Positions 38,177 to 47,906 are shown, counted from the first letter of the stretch. The stretch is 64,000 nucleotides of DNA from Branchiostoma floridae (GCF_000003815.2 NC_049990.1:13258784-13322783), one strand, 5' to 3'. A program made the numbers and translations. The notes: a model not told the origin generated them from the letters alone.

Positions 38177-38362
38177 GTTTCCTTAGCACAGAAGATGGCA
38201 ATGCACGAGGGAACTACGGCCTGTGGGACCAGATCAGGGCCCTGGAATGGGTGAACAGCTACATCAGCTTCTTTGGAGGAGACCCCCATAACATCGTGAT
38301 CTTCGGCTCGGGAACCGGCGCTGCCTCAGTGCATCTACTCATGTTGTCTCCAAAGGCCAGAA
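38177..38362 (+). CDS. Neuroligin-like gene, exon E2 (degenerate nucleophile elbow)
   Basis: Acceptor cttcag|GTTTCC, donor CCAGAA|gtaatt. The exon enters at phase 1, completing Gly with the last base of E1, and leaves at phase 1. The peptide [18 protein letters not shown].. ALEWV..YI.FFGGDP.NIVIFG continues the esterase-like core, closely following the neuroligin pattern FLST.D..A.GNYGL.D.I.AL.W....FGGDP. The nucleophile elbow at about 38302-38322 reads FGSGTGAAS. Active esterases have Gly-x-Ser-x-Gly here. The Ser is replaced by Gly, as in vertebrate neuroligins (FGSGAG), so the protein should be a non-enzymatic adhesion receptor. The preceding intron is 8976 bases long. Its last 250 bases are a LINE reverse-transcriptase fragment that stops about a dozen bases before this exon. 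Confidence 0.92.
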
Positions 38363-38637
38363 GTAATTTTGTCCATAATCATGTTGTTAGTTTAACATAG
38401 AACGTTAGAAAGCGTGTAGACGAACGTCTTACTTATTTACCTTAAAGTTTGCATTGTACCTGCTGACGTAATATGACGCAATTGTTTATACATGATACAA
38501 TTCTAATATTGCAGCGTGCACACCGATACACTACAGATTTATCCCCTGTTCACAAGCTATGTCTTGAATTAACATAACCATTACTAATATTAGATCTAGA
38601 GGTATGATCATTCTGAATTCTATCTCATTATATTCAG

Positions 38638-38735
38638 ACAAGTTTCGGCGTGGAATATCTATGAGTGGATCCGCCTTAGCTACATGGGCCATGAGCCGCA
38701 ACGGGAGAGCCTACGCTACAGCGGCTGCCAAACAG
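38638..38735 (+). CDS. Neuroligin-like gene, exon E3
   Basis: Short internal exon: acceptor tattcag|ACAAG, donor AAACAG|gtgagg. It enters at phase 1 (A|AC gives Asn) and leaves at phase 0. The peptide NKFRRGISMSGSALATWAMS followed by RNGRAYATAAAKQ aligns with the neuroligin stretch (L)F..(A)I.QSGTAL..WA.....Y....A..V. Its first residues differ from the usual E/GLFQRAI. A UG-rich microsatellite begins 21 bases after the donor. Coding status is supported by reading-frame continuity with E2 and E4 and by the conserved SGSAL..WA motif. Confidence 0.88.
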
Positions 38736-38756
38736 GTGAGGCATTATCTTACGTAT

Positions 38757-38945
38757 ATAAATGTGTGTGTGTGTGTCACTGTGTGTGTGTATGTGCGCGC
38801 GTGTGTGTGTGTGTGTGTGTGAGTGCGTGTGTATTTATGTTTGTGTGTGTGAGTGTGTGTGTGAGTGAGTGAGTGTGTTTATGTTTGTGTGTGTGTGTGT
38901 GTGAGTGTGAGTGTGTTTGTGTGTGTGTATGTGTTAGTGTGTTGG
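38757..38945. repeat. GT microsatellite next to the E3 donor
   Basis: GT/GTGAG-rich tract starting 21 bases after the E3 5' splice site and transcribed as UG repeats. Followed at 38945-39040 by a dispersed repeat shared with 14835-14950. Confidence 0.95.
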
Positions 38946-40134
38946 TAAACAGCGACACCTATGCTGTAGTGCAATGTGAACCAGTCAGAAGTGCCATGCC
39001 GAAAGTACCAGACGGTCACAGAAACGTCGGTTACATTAACTCTTGATTGCGTCCAAAGATTCTTGTTTGATGTCGACTGAAACTACATTGTAGTTAGCTT
39101 TATGGTCCCTATCCGGGAAGTGAAGTGAATACTGGACGAGCTGATACGCTATTGAGCACCAACTTTTGTGTTGCATGAACAAAAGTATATTTTCGATGTG
39201 TTGAAATAAAAGACTTTCAGAAAAGGTGGTACAATACATCATATAACAGTATTTCCTTTTTGAAAATGCCGTGACAGATTGACATAGATTTTGTAATAAA
39301 CGCCACGAAGTGATTTATTTGCTGACTGTAGTCAGGAGGAGTTCTGCTATTGACGTTCCTATATGGCGTAAACCTATTTGACACGGGGCATGACACAGCA
39401 GGAATTGCCCTAGTAGCGACAGACTGACATGTATCCCACCAGGTATATGTGATGGTTTCAGCCATCCTTTAAGCCACATCGTATACCGTCGAAATAGATT
39501 TATTTCAAGGTTTATGTTTATAAAGGCTATACGTCTAAGTAAACAACATTTGCAGGTAATTTGAGAGCCATAACTGGATAAGAATTTACGTGTAAATGTA
39601 TTTGATTTCAGACCTGAGTATTTAACTGTTCATGATTCTCTGTCACCATTCTGACTACACAAGTGCAGTGGCAGGAATTGTGAGTGATTTGCCAAATGTG
39701 GGGGGGGGGGGGGCATGACTCTCAAACAGTGACATAGCTAACGTCCATGATGGTTAGACATCTAGGTAATAAGATTTACAAAAAACAGTTTTTTTCTATT
39801 ACCTTCCGCCAGTGACACTTGGCAAGCTCTGTTGATCACCAGGTTAACCAACTTAATGCGAAAATGAGGTTAAGTCAATCAGGAAACGAAAAGCAGGAGA
39901 AAGTAGTTTGTGTACAGGAGCCCATGTTGACACGCGGGGGTGAGAGGATTAGGACCAATATGCCGGAAAGGTCGACACGTAGTCTCTGTTGAGGGTGCGA
40001 TATTCTCTCATAATTACGTAGTGACATAGCTAAACCTGTTTGTCTCTCAAGTAAGTTCGTAAGCAAATAATTTTGTGCCCGCATGTATATCACAGGACAT
40101 GTGCACTAGATTCTATTCTGTTTTCTCCTCCCAG

Positions 40135-40850
40135 GTGAACTGTGATAACAGTAACACAAAAATTATGGTAGATTGCCTCCGTGGGAAGTCCGCAGACGTT
40201 CTGGCTAACATCAGTACATCGATAGTAGAGCCATCGCGATATTATTTCGCCTTCGCCCCCGTGGTTGACCTCTTCGTCATCCCCAGTGATCCGACCAGAC
40301 TCACTACAAAGAACATGTCTAATTTGCCGTATGACTACATGGTTGGCGTGACGGAAAGTGACGGTTTTATGTACGTGGACGGAGTGAAGGGGGTTGGAGA
40401 TGATGGCATCAACAAGGACGATTTTGAAGGCCTTGTAGACAACTTCGTGCAGCAGGTCTTTCAGAGTAGACAGCCGGAGATCAAAGATGCCGTGACGTTT
40501 AGCTACACGGACTGGAGCGACAGAAACAACGACATCAAGAGGAGAAAGAGCACCGTTGCTCTGTTCACGGACTACTTCTTCGTCCAGCCAGCAGTGACTA
40601 CACTGAACGCGATTGCGCCTGTGCTGAAAGGGAACACGTTCTTCTATGCATTCCTGTACCGGGGAGAAGTTGGCTTTGGACCAGAGTGGGCTGCAGCTGT
40701 ACACGGCGAAGAGTTACCATTTATATTCGGAGCTCCCGTGGGTGCAAAGCTGGGAAGGGGTGCGCTGTACTCATTCTCTAACTTTACCGACCAAGACAAT
40801 ATGTACAGCGTTGCTCTGATGACATATTGGACCAACTTTGCCAAAACTGG
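40135..40850 (+). CDS. Neuroligin-like gene, exon E4 (bulk of the esterase-like ectodomain)
   Basis: Large internal exon of 238 codons plus two bases: acceptor cctcccag|GTGAAC, donor AAAACTGG|gtaagt. It enters at phase 0 and leaves at phase 2. Motifs in order: VNCDNSNTKIMVDCLRGK (paired Cys typical of the family), YYFAFAPVVD.F.IPSDP, YDYMVGVTESDGFMYVDG, FSYTDWSDR....RR.STVALFTDYFFVQPAV (first dimerisation helix), FFYAFLYRG, AAVHGEELPFIFGAPVG at about 40693-40740 with the His of the ancestral catalytic triad kept, and YSVALMTYWTNFAKTG at the end. The intron after FAKTG is at the same place as in vertebrate neuroligins. A 204-residue antisense open frame over this exon is a coding shadow. Confidence 0.95.
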
Positions 40851-41224
40851 GTAAGTGGGCATGTTTAAAGTGGTATGCCTTTCACCTGCTTCTTTCTCCT
40901 GATGCCTCCTGCATTCTTTGACAAGGTTTCGTTTTATGTTTTCTGCAAGTTTTGTTTAGTTCAAACATTCCTTGCCTGTTGATATGTGTAGTTATGCCAT
41001 TTATGAAGATAGGAAACGGTTACATAGTTAGCCAACAAGTTTCGTTATCCAACCAAGCTAGTAGAACTAAATATCATAATTATGTACTTAGTGTGACCCC
41101 CATGTCAAACCATGTGTTTGTTATGATGCTATGTACAGTTACATTCGAAGCATATGTCTTCAACTTGTTGCTAGATTGATGTAAACGGTTTTGGAGACAG
41201 GCACTAATGTGGCGTTCTTTCCAG

Positions 41225-41767
41225 GAATCCCAATCTGCCAGGAATGCAAAAGCCATCTTTTCTCGGCATCAGGCCCAACAAGTTCGAAGGTGTAGTTTGG
41301 CCGAGGTACATTGCAGAAAATCAGGATTATTTGTATATGGCCATGAGACCAAGACAAAGGGACAATTATCGTGCCAATAAACTGATGTTCTGGATAGAGT
41401 GGTTACCGAAGGTGCAGACCCCGTCACAGATGGCAACCCCACCGGGACAGCCCGATCTGTCGAAATGTCCAAATTATCCGCCCACTCGGGGCACGTCCGT
41501 CCGGTGGAGACCCAGACCCGGGCCCGATGTGCTGATAGGACGGGGGACCAAGTCACCTCCTGTACAGAGCAGCTCCAGGGAGCTGAACGTCACCATTGCC
41601 GTTGGAGCATCGTTGTTACTCATCAACATCATCGTCTTCATAGTGGTGAACTATAGGAGAATTGACTGTGCGGCGTACCGTAGGAGAAAAAAGCGCACCG
41701 ACAAGAAAAAGAAGCTGAACGCCAACCATTCAGGAAGCATACCGTCTGTGAGGATATTAGAGATCGG
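41225..41767 (+). CDS. Neuroligin-like gene, alternative exon E5a (C-lobe, stalk, transmembrane helix, juxtamembrane tail)
   Basis: Acceptor ctttccag|GAATCC, donor GAGATCGG|gtgagt. Both borders are phase 2 and the length is 543 = 3 x 181. It begins (G)NPNLPGMQKP and continues NKFEGVVWPRYIAENQDYLY then RDNYRANKLMFWIEWLPKV, the last helix of the esterase-like domain, which in neuroligins joins the four-helix dimer bundle. A Pro-rich stalk with one Cys (LSKCPNYPP) follows, then RELNVTIAVGASLLLINIIV, the single membrane helix (about 41586-41654). This helix is strikingly close to the vertebrate neuroligin TM, and a basic stretch RRRKKRTDKKKK comes after it. The exon has no stop, so it needs a tail exon. 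E6a, E6b and E6c all have the right phase. Its closeness to the vertebrate form suggests it is the ancestral version of the E5 pair. Confidence 0.93.
41586..41654 (+). other. Transmembrane segment encoded by E5a
   Basis: Hydrophobic run NVTIAVGASLLLINIIVFIV followed by the positively charged NYRR...RRRKKR, giving a type I topology (N-terminus outside). TIAVGASLL is nearly invariant in neuroligins. Confidence 0.88.
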
Positions 41768-42226
41768 GTGAGTACCCTCCCCACGTATTGTCCCTTACAG
41801 TAGGGCACATTGATTTCATTATATGAGTGACAACCTCGCACGCATCGATTCACGACGTTTCAATTTCATCATGCTGTTAATTGTTCAAACCAGGTACAAA
41901 ATGAGCAAATACATGCCTTTAAGTGCAAAAAAAAAATAATAATAATAAGATGGAATGCCAATGTCAATACAAACGTCAAAGAATAAGATGTGAAAGAAAG
42001 AATATGGTATATTCTGTGTGTTGAGTCATTTATTCAACCTTCCTGACCACTAAGCTTTCATAATGAAAGCAACTTTGCTACCTTTTTTGTCGCACGCTCG
42101 CTTTAGTTTTGACGATGTTTATATATATCTTTTTTTTACTTATATGTATGCCATCCATATGATTCGAATCAATACGGCCTTATGGCCCTTTTCTGATATT
42201 TTTTTTCTTCAAAGTAAAACAGCATG

Positions 42227-43353
42227 AGTTGATAGAGTTTTTCATCAATCAGTGACTGTTATCAAAGGTAAGCAAACGTACCTCCAAATTTTCGATGGCT
42301 ATCCAGTCCATCTTGCTCACGGAGTGACCTTGTTCTCGCTAGAGNNNNNNNNNNNNNNNNNNNNNNNNNNNNNNNNNNNNNNNNNNNNNNNNNNNNNNNN
42401 NNNNNNNNNNNNNNNNNNNNNNNNNNNNNNNNNNNNNNNNNNNNNNNNNNNNNNNNNNNNNNNNNNNNNNNNNNNNNNNNNNNNNNNNNNNNNNNNNNNN
42501 NNNNNNNNNNNNNNNNNNNNNNNNNNNNNNNNNNNNNNNNNNNNNNNNNNNNNNNNNNNNNNNNNNNNNNNNNNNNNNNNNNNNNNNNNNNNNNNNNNNN
42601 NNNNNNNNNNNNNNNNNNNNNNNNNNNNNNNNNNNNNNNNNNNNNNNNNNNNNNNNNNNNNNNNNNNNNNNNNNNNNNNNNNNNNNNNNNNNNNNNNNNN
42701 NNNNNNNNNNNNNNNNNNNNNNNNNNNNNNNNNNNNNNNNNNNNNNNNNNNNNNNNNNNNNNNNNNNNNNNNNNNNNNNNNNNNNNNNNNNNNNNNNNNN
42801 NNNNNNNNNNNNNNNNNNNNNNNNNNNNNNNNNNNNNNNNNNNNNNNNNNNNNNNNNNNNNNNNNNNNNNNNNNNNNNNNNNNNNNNNNNNNNNNNNNNN
42901 NNNNNNNNNNNNNNNNNNNNNNNNNNNNNNNNNNNNNNNNNNNNNNNNNNNNNNNNNNNNNNNNNNNNNNNNNNNNNNNNNNNNNNNNNNNNNNNNNNNN
43001 NNNNNNNNNNNNNNNNNNNNNNNNNNNNNNNNNNNNNNNNNNNNNNNNNNNNNNNNNNNNNNNNNNNNNNNNNNNNNNNNNNNNNNNNNNNNNNNNNNNN
43101 NNNNNNNNNNNNNNNNNNNNNNNNNNNNNNNNNNNNNNNNNNNNNNNNNNNNNNNNNNNNNNNNNNNNNNNNNNNNNNNNNNNNNNNNNNNNNNNNNNNN
43201 NNNNNNNNNNNNNNNNNNNNNNNNNNNNNNNNNNNNNTTATTAGCCATCATTCTGACAAATGAGCAAGATGAACTGAAGAGCCATCGAAAATTTGGAGGT
43301 ACGTTTGCTTACCTTTAATAACAGTCACTGATTGATGAAAAACTCTATTAACT
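42227..43353. mobile_element. Inverted-repeat element enclosing the assembly gap
   Basis: The left arm (42227-42325) and the reverse complement of the right arm (43252-43353) match almost base for base over about 75 bases. Both contain TTTTTCATCAATCAGTGACT, then GGTAAGCAAACGTACCTCC and AAATTTTCGATGGCT. They diverge toward the gap. This is the structure of a long-TIR or foldback transposon. The superfamily cannot be named without the centre, and I could not settle on a target-site duplication. Confidence 0.7.
42345..43237. other. Assembly gap (893 N)
   Basis: Unsequenced bases inside the intron after E5a. The open frames running through it are artefacts of N. Inverted repeats of about 100 bases flank it (42227-42325 and 43252-43353), so the missing DNA is probably the inside of a palindromic or TIR element that resisted assembly. 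Confidence 0.99.
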
Positions 43354-43437
43354 GTAAACATACGTGACTAATGAATCTCTTCAACGAAAACAGCATGATT
43401 AATCAACTATTTGTTGATTCCTGTTGTACTGCTACAG

Positions 43438-43555
43438 GCCACCCATCCGCGGGCAGGACCTGATGCTGACACCAGAGGAACCTTCTGGAAACAGTCGGTC
43501 ATCTTTGGACTACTATCATCCAAACAACCACATCGAACAAACTTCTCAACTCTGA
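43438..43555 (+). CDS. Neuroligin-like gene, alternative tail exon E6a ending in a class I PDZ-type motif
   Basis: Acceptor gtactgctacag|GCCACC, entered at phase 2. It reads (G)PPIRGQDLMLTPEEPSGNS then RSSLDYYHPNNHIEQTSQL and stops at TGA 43553-43555. The C-terminal -TSQL fits the class I PDZ ligand S/T-x-hydrophobic, the role played by -TTRV in vertebrate neuroligins, which bind PSD-95-type scaffolds. DLMLTPE recalls the vertebrate juxta-C-terminal DIPLMTP patch, but that likeness is only suggestive. It lies between E5a and E5b, so it can serve only E5a transcripts. I see no AATAAA in the following 870 bases, so polyadenylation would use a variant signal. Confidence 0.65.
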
Positions 43556-44433
43556 CAATACCTGTACACAGTCGAGTACAGCAGCCTCTGCAGCTGGGCG
43601 GATTCTTTCCTGCCGTTCACAGTAACTAAATCATAATCAATGAACAAGAACCGGCCCTACAGATCATTACCTTGCATTTTAGAGGTGCCTTTTTTATCAA
43701 AGGACATCGTTTTGCACGAACAGGCCCTTGTGTACAAAAAAGTCCAGTGTGTCTACACCACATGAGATGTAAAAAGATATGTAGTGTAAGCTACATATAC
43801 TATATGTTACCAATGGTCAACGTTTGACACGAGGATTTTTCACCCAGTCTTGGTTGGATAACGATACTTGTGAGGAAGATGAAAATAGTGAATACTTTCG
43901 TCTTCCTTAAAAACAGACTTGACAAGTAAAGCTTCAAAAAAGTGTCCATATAATGACATTATATGTGTACATGAATACCTATCTATCTATATACGCCTAT
44001 CAACACACACATATATATATAATACATATATCGGCATGTGATTACTCACGCTTTGAACTGTATCTAGAAGTATCTGAAATATACGTAGGTAACAACTTTG
44101 GTATTTTGTACTATGATTATTTTCATGACTATCCTATAGTAGTTTATTGATAACCATTAGTAATGATTGCAAAAATCTGACTGATTTTTCTTGTGGCTCT
44201 TATCGTTTTATAGTTCATTTTCTTTTACTAACGTTTCATATTTCTTCATTTCTGTTTTAAGTTATATATCTCAGTTGATATATCAAAGACCAACGGGTGG
44301 TGTTTTCAACGTTACAAGGGTTGATACTTTACTATATATACACGGAAGAGGCACATCCTGCCCCTTCTGTGGTAGCTTCCATTCCGGTTTTGTTTTGAAC
44401 GTCAAAAATTCGACACGAGCTGTTTTGTTACAG

Positions 44434-44985
44434 AAACCCAAATGAGCCAGAGGAACAAACACAGTACTTTATGCACCAGATGGAGAACAAGTTTAAAGAG
44501 AAAATATGGCCCACCTACAGTCCTGACTTCGGTTACTTATACGTCGGGAAAAATACAGCGAAGACGGATAGGAAGTACTACAGGGCAGCGAAGGTTGCCT
44601 TTTGGGTGGATTGGGTCCCGCATATAGCAGAGCCACGCAACGACACCGACATCCGAGTGAACCACGTGATTGCCTATCCACCAATGAAGTGCCCCGTCCT
44701 TCCAACTTCAGCAACAGAAGCGGCCTGGACGCCCAAATACCCCATGCCAGAGATAGTCAACGTCAGGCCACCACAGCGACAGGAGAGCAATTCTTCCAAG
44801 CTTAGTTTCACCATTTCCGTCGGAATAGTCCTTTTCGTCGTGAACCTCATTGTGTTTTCTATGTGGCTCAAATGGAAGAAAAAGATGAAGAAAGAAGAAA
44901 AGGCTAGTAAGGCACTGGCTTCATCAGCTGCGGCCAATGGGCAACCACGCTTACAAGAAATAGAAGAAGCTGTAATCGAGGAAAG
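44434..44985 (+). CDS. Neuroligin-like gene, alternative exon E5b (second copy of C-lobe, stalk, TM)
   Basis: Acceptor ttgttacag|AAACCC, donor GAGGAAAG|gtaact. Both borders are phase 2 and the length is 552 = 3 x 184, like E5a. It begins (G)NPNEPEEQTQYFMHQ, then NKFKEKIWPTYSPDFGYLYV and RKYYRAAKVAFWVDWVPHI, aligning end to end with E5a (NKF...WP.Y.....YLY, YRA.K..FW..W.P). The stalk also has a lone Cys in the sequence MKCPVLP. The membrane helix is KLSFTISVGIVLFVVNLIVF (about 44801-44869), followed by KWKKKMKKEEKASKALASS. It is a diverged tandem duplicate of E5a. E4 can splice to either with the frame kept, and E5a-to-E5b splicing would also be in frame, so mutual exclusion must be enforced. 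It has no stop and needs E6b or E6c. Confidence 0.92.
44801..44869 (+). other. Transmembrane segment encoded by E5b
   Basis: LSFTISVGIVLFVVNLIVFS is uncharged and is followed by WLKWKKKMKK, a strong stop-transfer signal. It aligns with the E5a helix (T-I-x-V-G and N-x-I-V-F are kept) but is diverged. Confidence 0.88.
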
Positions 44986-46304
44986 GTAACTTGAAACATT
45001 GTGATATTTACGTGCTGTCTCTGTATTGGGTCATGGGAAAGTGCTCTTATCAGAATCACCGGGCCAAAGATATTGTTTTAGAATTAGCTAAAGATCTGTC
45101 ATAATTTGGCTGATCTTTAAAGTGTTTATGTCACCAAATTCACTTAAGTACTATTCCTGATATTAAGCAGTTATCTAAAGTATTACGTAATGAACAGATC
45201 AGAGATCTAAATATATATATCATTTTATGAACATAAACAAGGTACAAGATAACACTTCTGTTGTTATCTAACATTGAATTTCAGATATCATAGGAGGGTC
45301 CATCAAAACGTAATGGCATTGATTTTCTAACTGACTTTTATTTTTATCAATTTAAATGAGATGAAATGTGGCACAAAGAAGGGATATATCTCCTTCAGAT
45401 TTAAATATCTGAATTTGATGTTTAGTTTCTGTCAGCTGATTTCAAAATGACCACACCGCTGGAAGTCTGTCAGAAGATAAGTTCCTTTAGATGAGACCAA
45501 CATACAAATACTAAGGCTGAAATCACACATGTTAAAAGATCAATGTTCCCATACATGTAGGTTGCATGTCAATTTTGATCCCGGCAGTTTCTTTTTTTCC
45601 AGTTGTTAAGATAAAGTGAGAGGTGAGGTATAGAGTCAAATACGCAACTCATACATTACTCCACCACAGCAACGAACAAAGTAAACATGGTTGGATTTCA
45701 AAAGTAAAAAAAAAAGCATGGGGCTTATAGAGATGTCCATGTTAATATATGCAGTTTCATTCTCATACAAAAGTTCAATCTATCATTCGCAGGCTTCATA
45801 GCCTGATGCATTGCGGCTCCAGACAAATATTTCAGTCTCTAGAAGATATATCATTTTACCTTTGTGCCGGATTTCATCTCATAGGATGAAAAATACGCCT
45901 GTTATCAAACCAATGGCATTACTTTTTGAAGGAATACTCGTACTTTCATTTTTTTCATTCCTACTGCCAAGTAATAGAGTGGTGTCATAGTAAACATGGC
46001 AGCCGGTTCGGACCCTTGTGTCCGGATTTTAACATCGTTACAGCTCGGCACGTTTGTACTTATCAACCTGAGGAAACTATGCAAGGCCAATGATTTCGTA
46101 TTTGGTATTTTCGCTGTACGAAAGTATGTTAGGCCATGTTGATTTGATTATATGGATGACATCCTCCAGGAACTCCAAAACTGATGCGAGCGAGCGAATA
46201 AAAAAAAGTTTGGCAAAAAAAAAAGTTGCCTTCAGTATGAAATCAAAGTGGCCAGGAAGGTTTAACATAGGACTAAACACACATAGTATGGTATACCAAC
46301 AGTT

Positions 46305-46754
46305 AGGTGTAGGGACCAGTACATCATACGGGTGCAAAACATTTTTTTCTCCTTGGACCAATCCGAAAAAAACAGACCTGAAAAAAAATCAGAGGAACAG
46401 GTTTCGCCAATTACAAAATGGACACACTATGTTGGCAGACATTTGGGGTCTTAACGGGGGCCAAGAAGACAACAAGAGCGAAGTCAAGTAGAGTTTATAG
46501 TCAATTGTACCAAGTTTCTACAGTTAAAGGTACAGAGACAGTTAGCCTTTATTACATGGAGATGGGATTTTATATCAAAATGCCAGTGGGAGTCCAATAA
46601 TCCAACAAACAGATTCTTTTGTAGCAAAATTGACCAATTACCATTGTTTTGAGTATTGCCAGTTCTCAAGTTTCCAAAGACAATAAGTTCCAGGTTCAGG
46701 TCCGGACCTGGAAATGATCCTCTTGACCTGAATTTTCTGTACTGGTACCTTCCC
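46305..46754. mobile_element. Degenerate hAT-like element G2 inside F2
   Basis: AGGTGTAGGGACCAGTAC at the left and GTACTGGTACCTTCCCC at the right resemble the ends of G1 (48745-49191). Shared interior pieces include AACAAGAGCGAAG, AGAGTTTATAG and TTCAGGTCC..ACCT. F1 retains only its right tail, pointing to an internal deletion there. Confidence 0.55.
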
Positions 46755-46763
46755 CTATACAAC

Positions 46764-47083
46764 TAGCCTCCATAGCAGGCTCTCTATGGACTTTTTTGGC
46801 ACTTTTGCTGGCCATTTCTTTTTGTACTGGGTCCCCGGCCGGCGGGTCTCCTCCCTGCTTTGGCCCTCGGCCGGGGCCCGCCTGTCGCGGCTTCTTGCTG
46901 GCGCCCGCGGGCCCGCGTTTGGTCGGCACTTGCTCGCCACGCCCCCGCGCCGCGCCCGTTCCCCCCGCGTCTCCGTCCCCGCGATCACTCTTAGCCTGGC
47001 CTTCAACATCGCGACGCACTGCACTGAAAAAAGGCCAGGAAAAGTGCCAAAAAAAGTCCATAGAGAGCCTGCTATGGAGGCTA
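46764..47083. mobile_element. GC-rich Mutator-like MITE H (320 bp)
   Basis: Inverted ends of about 50 bases (TAGCCTCCATAGCAGGCTCT, then CTATGGACTTTTTTGGCACTT) with the 9-bp direct duplication CTATACAAC on both sides (46755-46763, 47084-47092). Long TIRs with 9-bp duplications are typical of Mutator-like elements. F1 keeps a near-empty site (CCCCCAACCAACAATAG). The core is strongly GC-rich and open in several frames on both strands, but those frames match no family. Confidence 0.85.
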
Positions 47084-47906
47084 CTATACAACCAACAATA
47101 GATGTTTTTCTTTCTGTTCTTTCACATCTTATTCTTTGACTTAAGATTTATTTTGGCATTCTATGGCATTAGTTATCTGTTTTCTGATACTTGTTTTTCA
47201 ATCTACTCTATTTGTGCTCATTTTACAGCTGCTTTGCACAATTTTTTGTGTGGTCGAAAACTTTTTTTTTTGTGGAAAAGGCCGAAAATTGGTGCGAGCG
47301 CGGATGTCATCCATATAATCAAATCAACATGGCCTTAGTGATATACTAATTAACGTTTTAACGCCTTTTAGTTAGCTGGTTTCATGTCGTCCTGGGCAAG
47401 GTTTTTCTTGGGGAATTACCAATTGCTGGAAACGGAAAAATCGCTCAATAGATCTTCTTAAGCACCCGTTACTATCAAAATTAACACGGTAGACAGCTCT
47501 TGAGGTCGAGAATAAGTGGCCCCCCTTGCGACTTGTATTGGAACTGGAGGGGTCGGTATAGTTTGACTTTGAAAAGGAATAACTCATGAAGACGTTATTT
47601 GCCTAATTCATGACAAACACAATTGACACTAATTGTAAAGGATAGAATCATTTGGCGAAGGTATGGGGTCGTGGAACTCTTAGTTCATATTGTTAGAAGT
47701 AATTTGGAGAACTTTTCAGAATCATTTGGTCAGTTAGTCGAGCTTGCAGAAGCTCGAAGTTCCTGACTTAGCGAGAAGAGATGCTGCCACAATGAGCGTA
47801 CGTAGTTCAGTGTCTAGAAGTGGTCAGTAGCCTTGCACTGAGCAGACTCGTTAAAAAATGCCATGAGATTGCCAGCTCATTCTATGGTTTCTTCTCCTTC
47901 TTGCAG

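Larger units (their letters stand above)
46132..47334. mobile_element. TIR element F2 (Harbinger-like) hosting two other insertions
   Basis: Ends GGCCATGTTGATTTGATTAT and the inverse, with TTA on both sides (46129-46131, 47335-47337). It matches F1 (8720-9183) at both ends. The extra length comes from a hAT-like body (about 46305-46755) and a Mutator-like element (46764-47083). It lies in the intron between E5b and E6b. Confidence 0.82.

Noticed and set aside
40090-40704. 204-codon minus frame over E4
   Set aside because: Antisense shadow of a well-supported exon. No homology.
42252-43251. 330- and 329-codon frames on both strands
   Set aside because: They consist of N from the assembly gap.
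46090-46491. 133-codon plus frame that looks moderately coding
   Set aside because: It starts outside and runs through the ends and body of element F2/G2. The same sequence in F1 is broken by stops.
46696-47139. Four GC-rich frames of 89-131 codons on both strands
   Set aside because: They lie in the GC-rich Mutator-like MITE, are open on both strands and have no domain.
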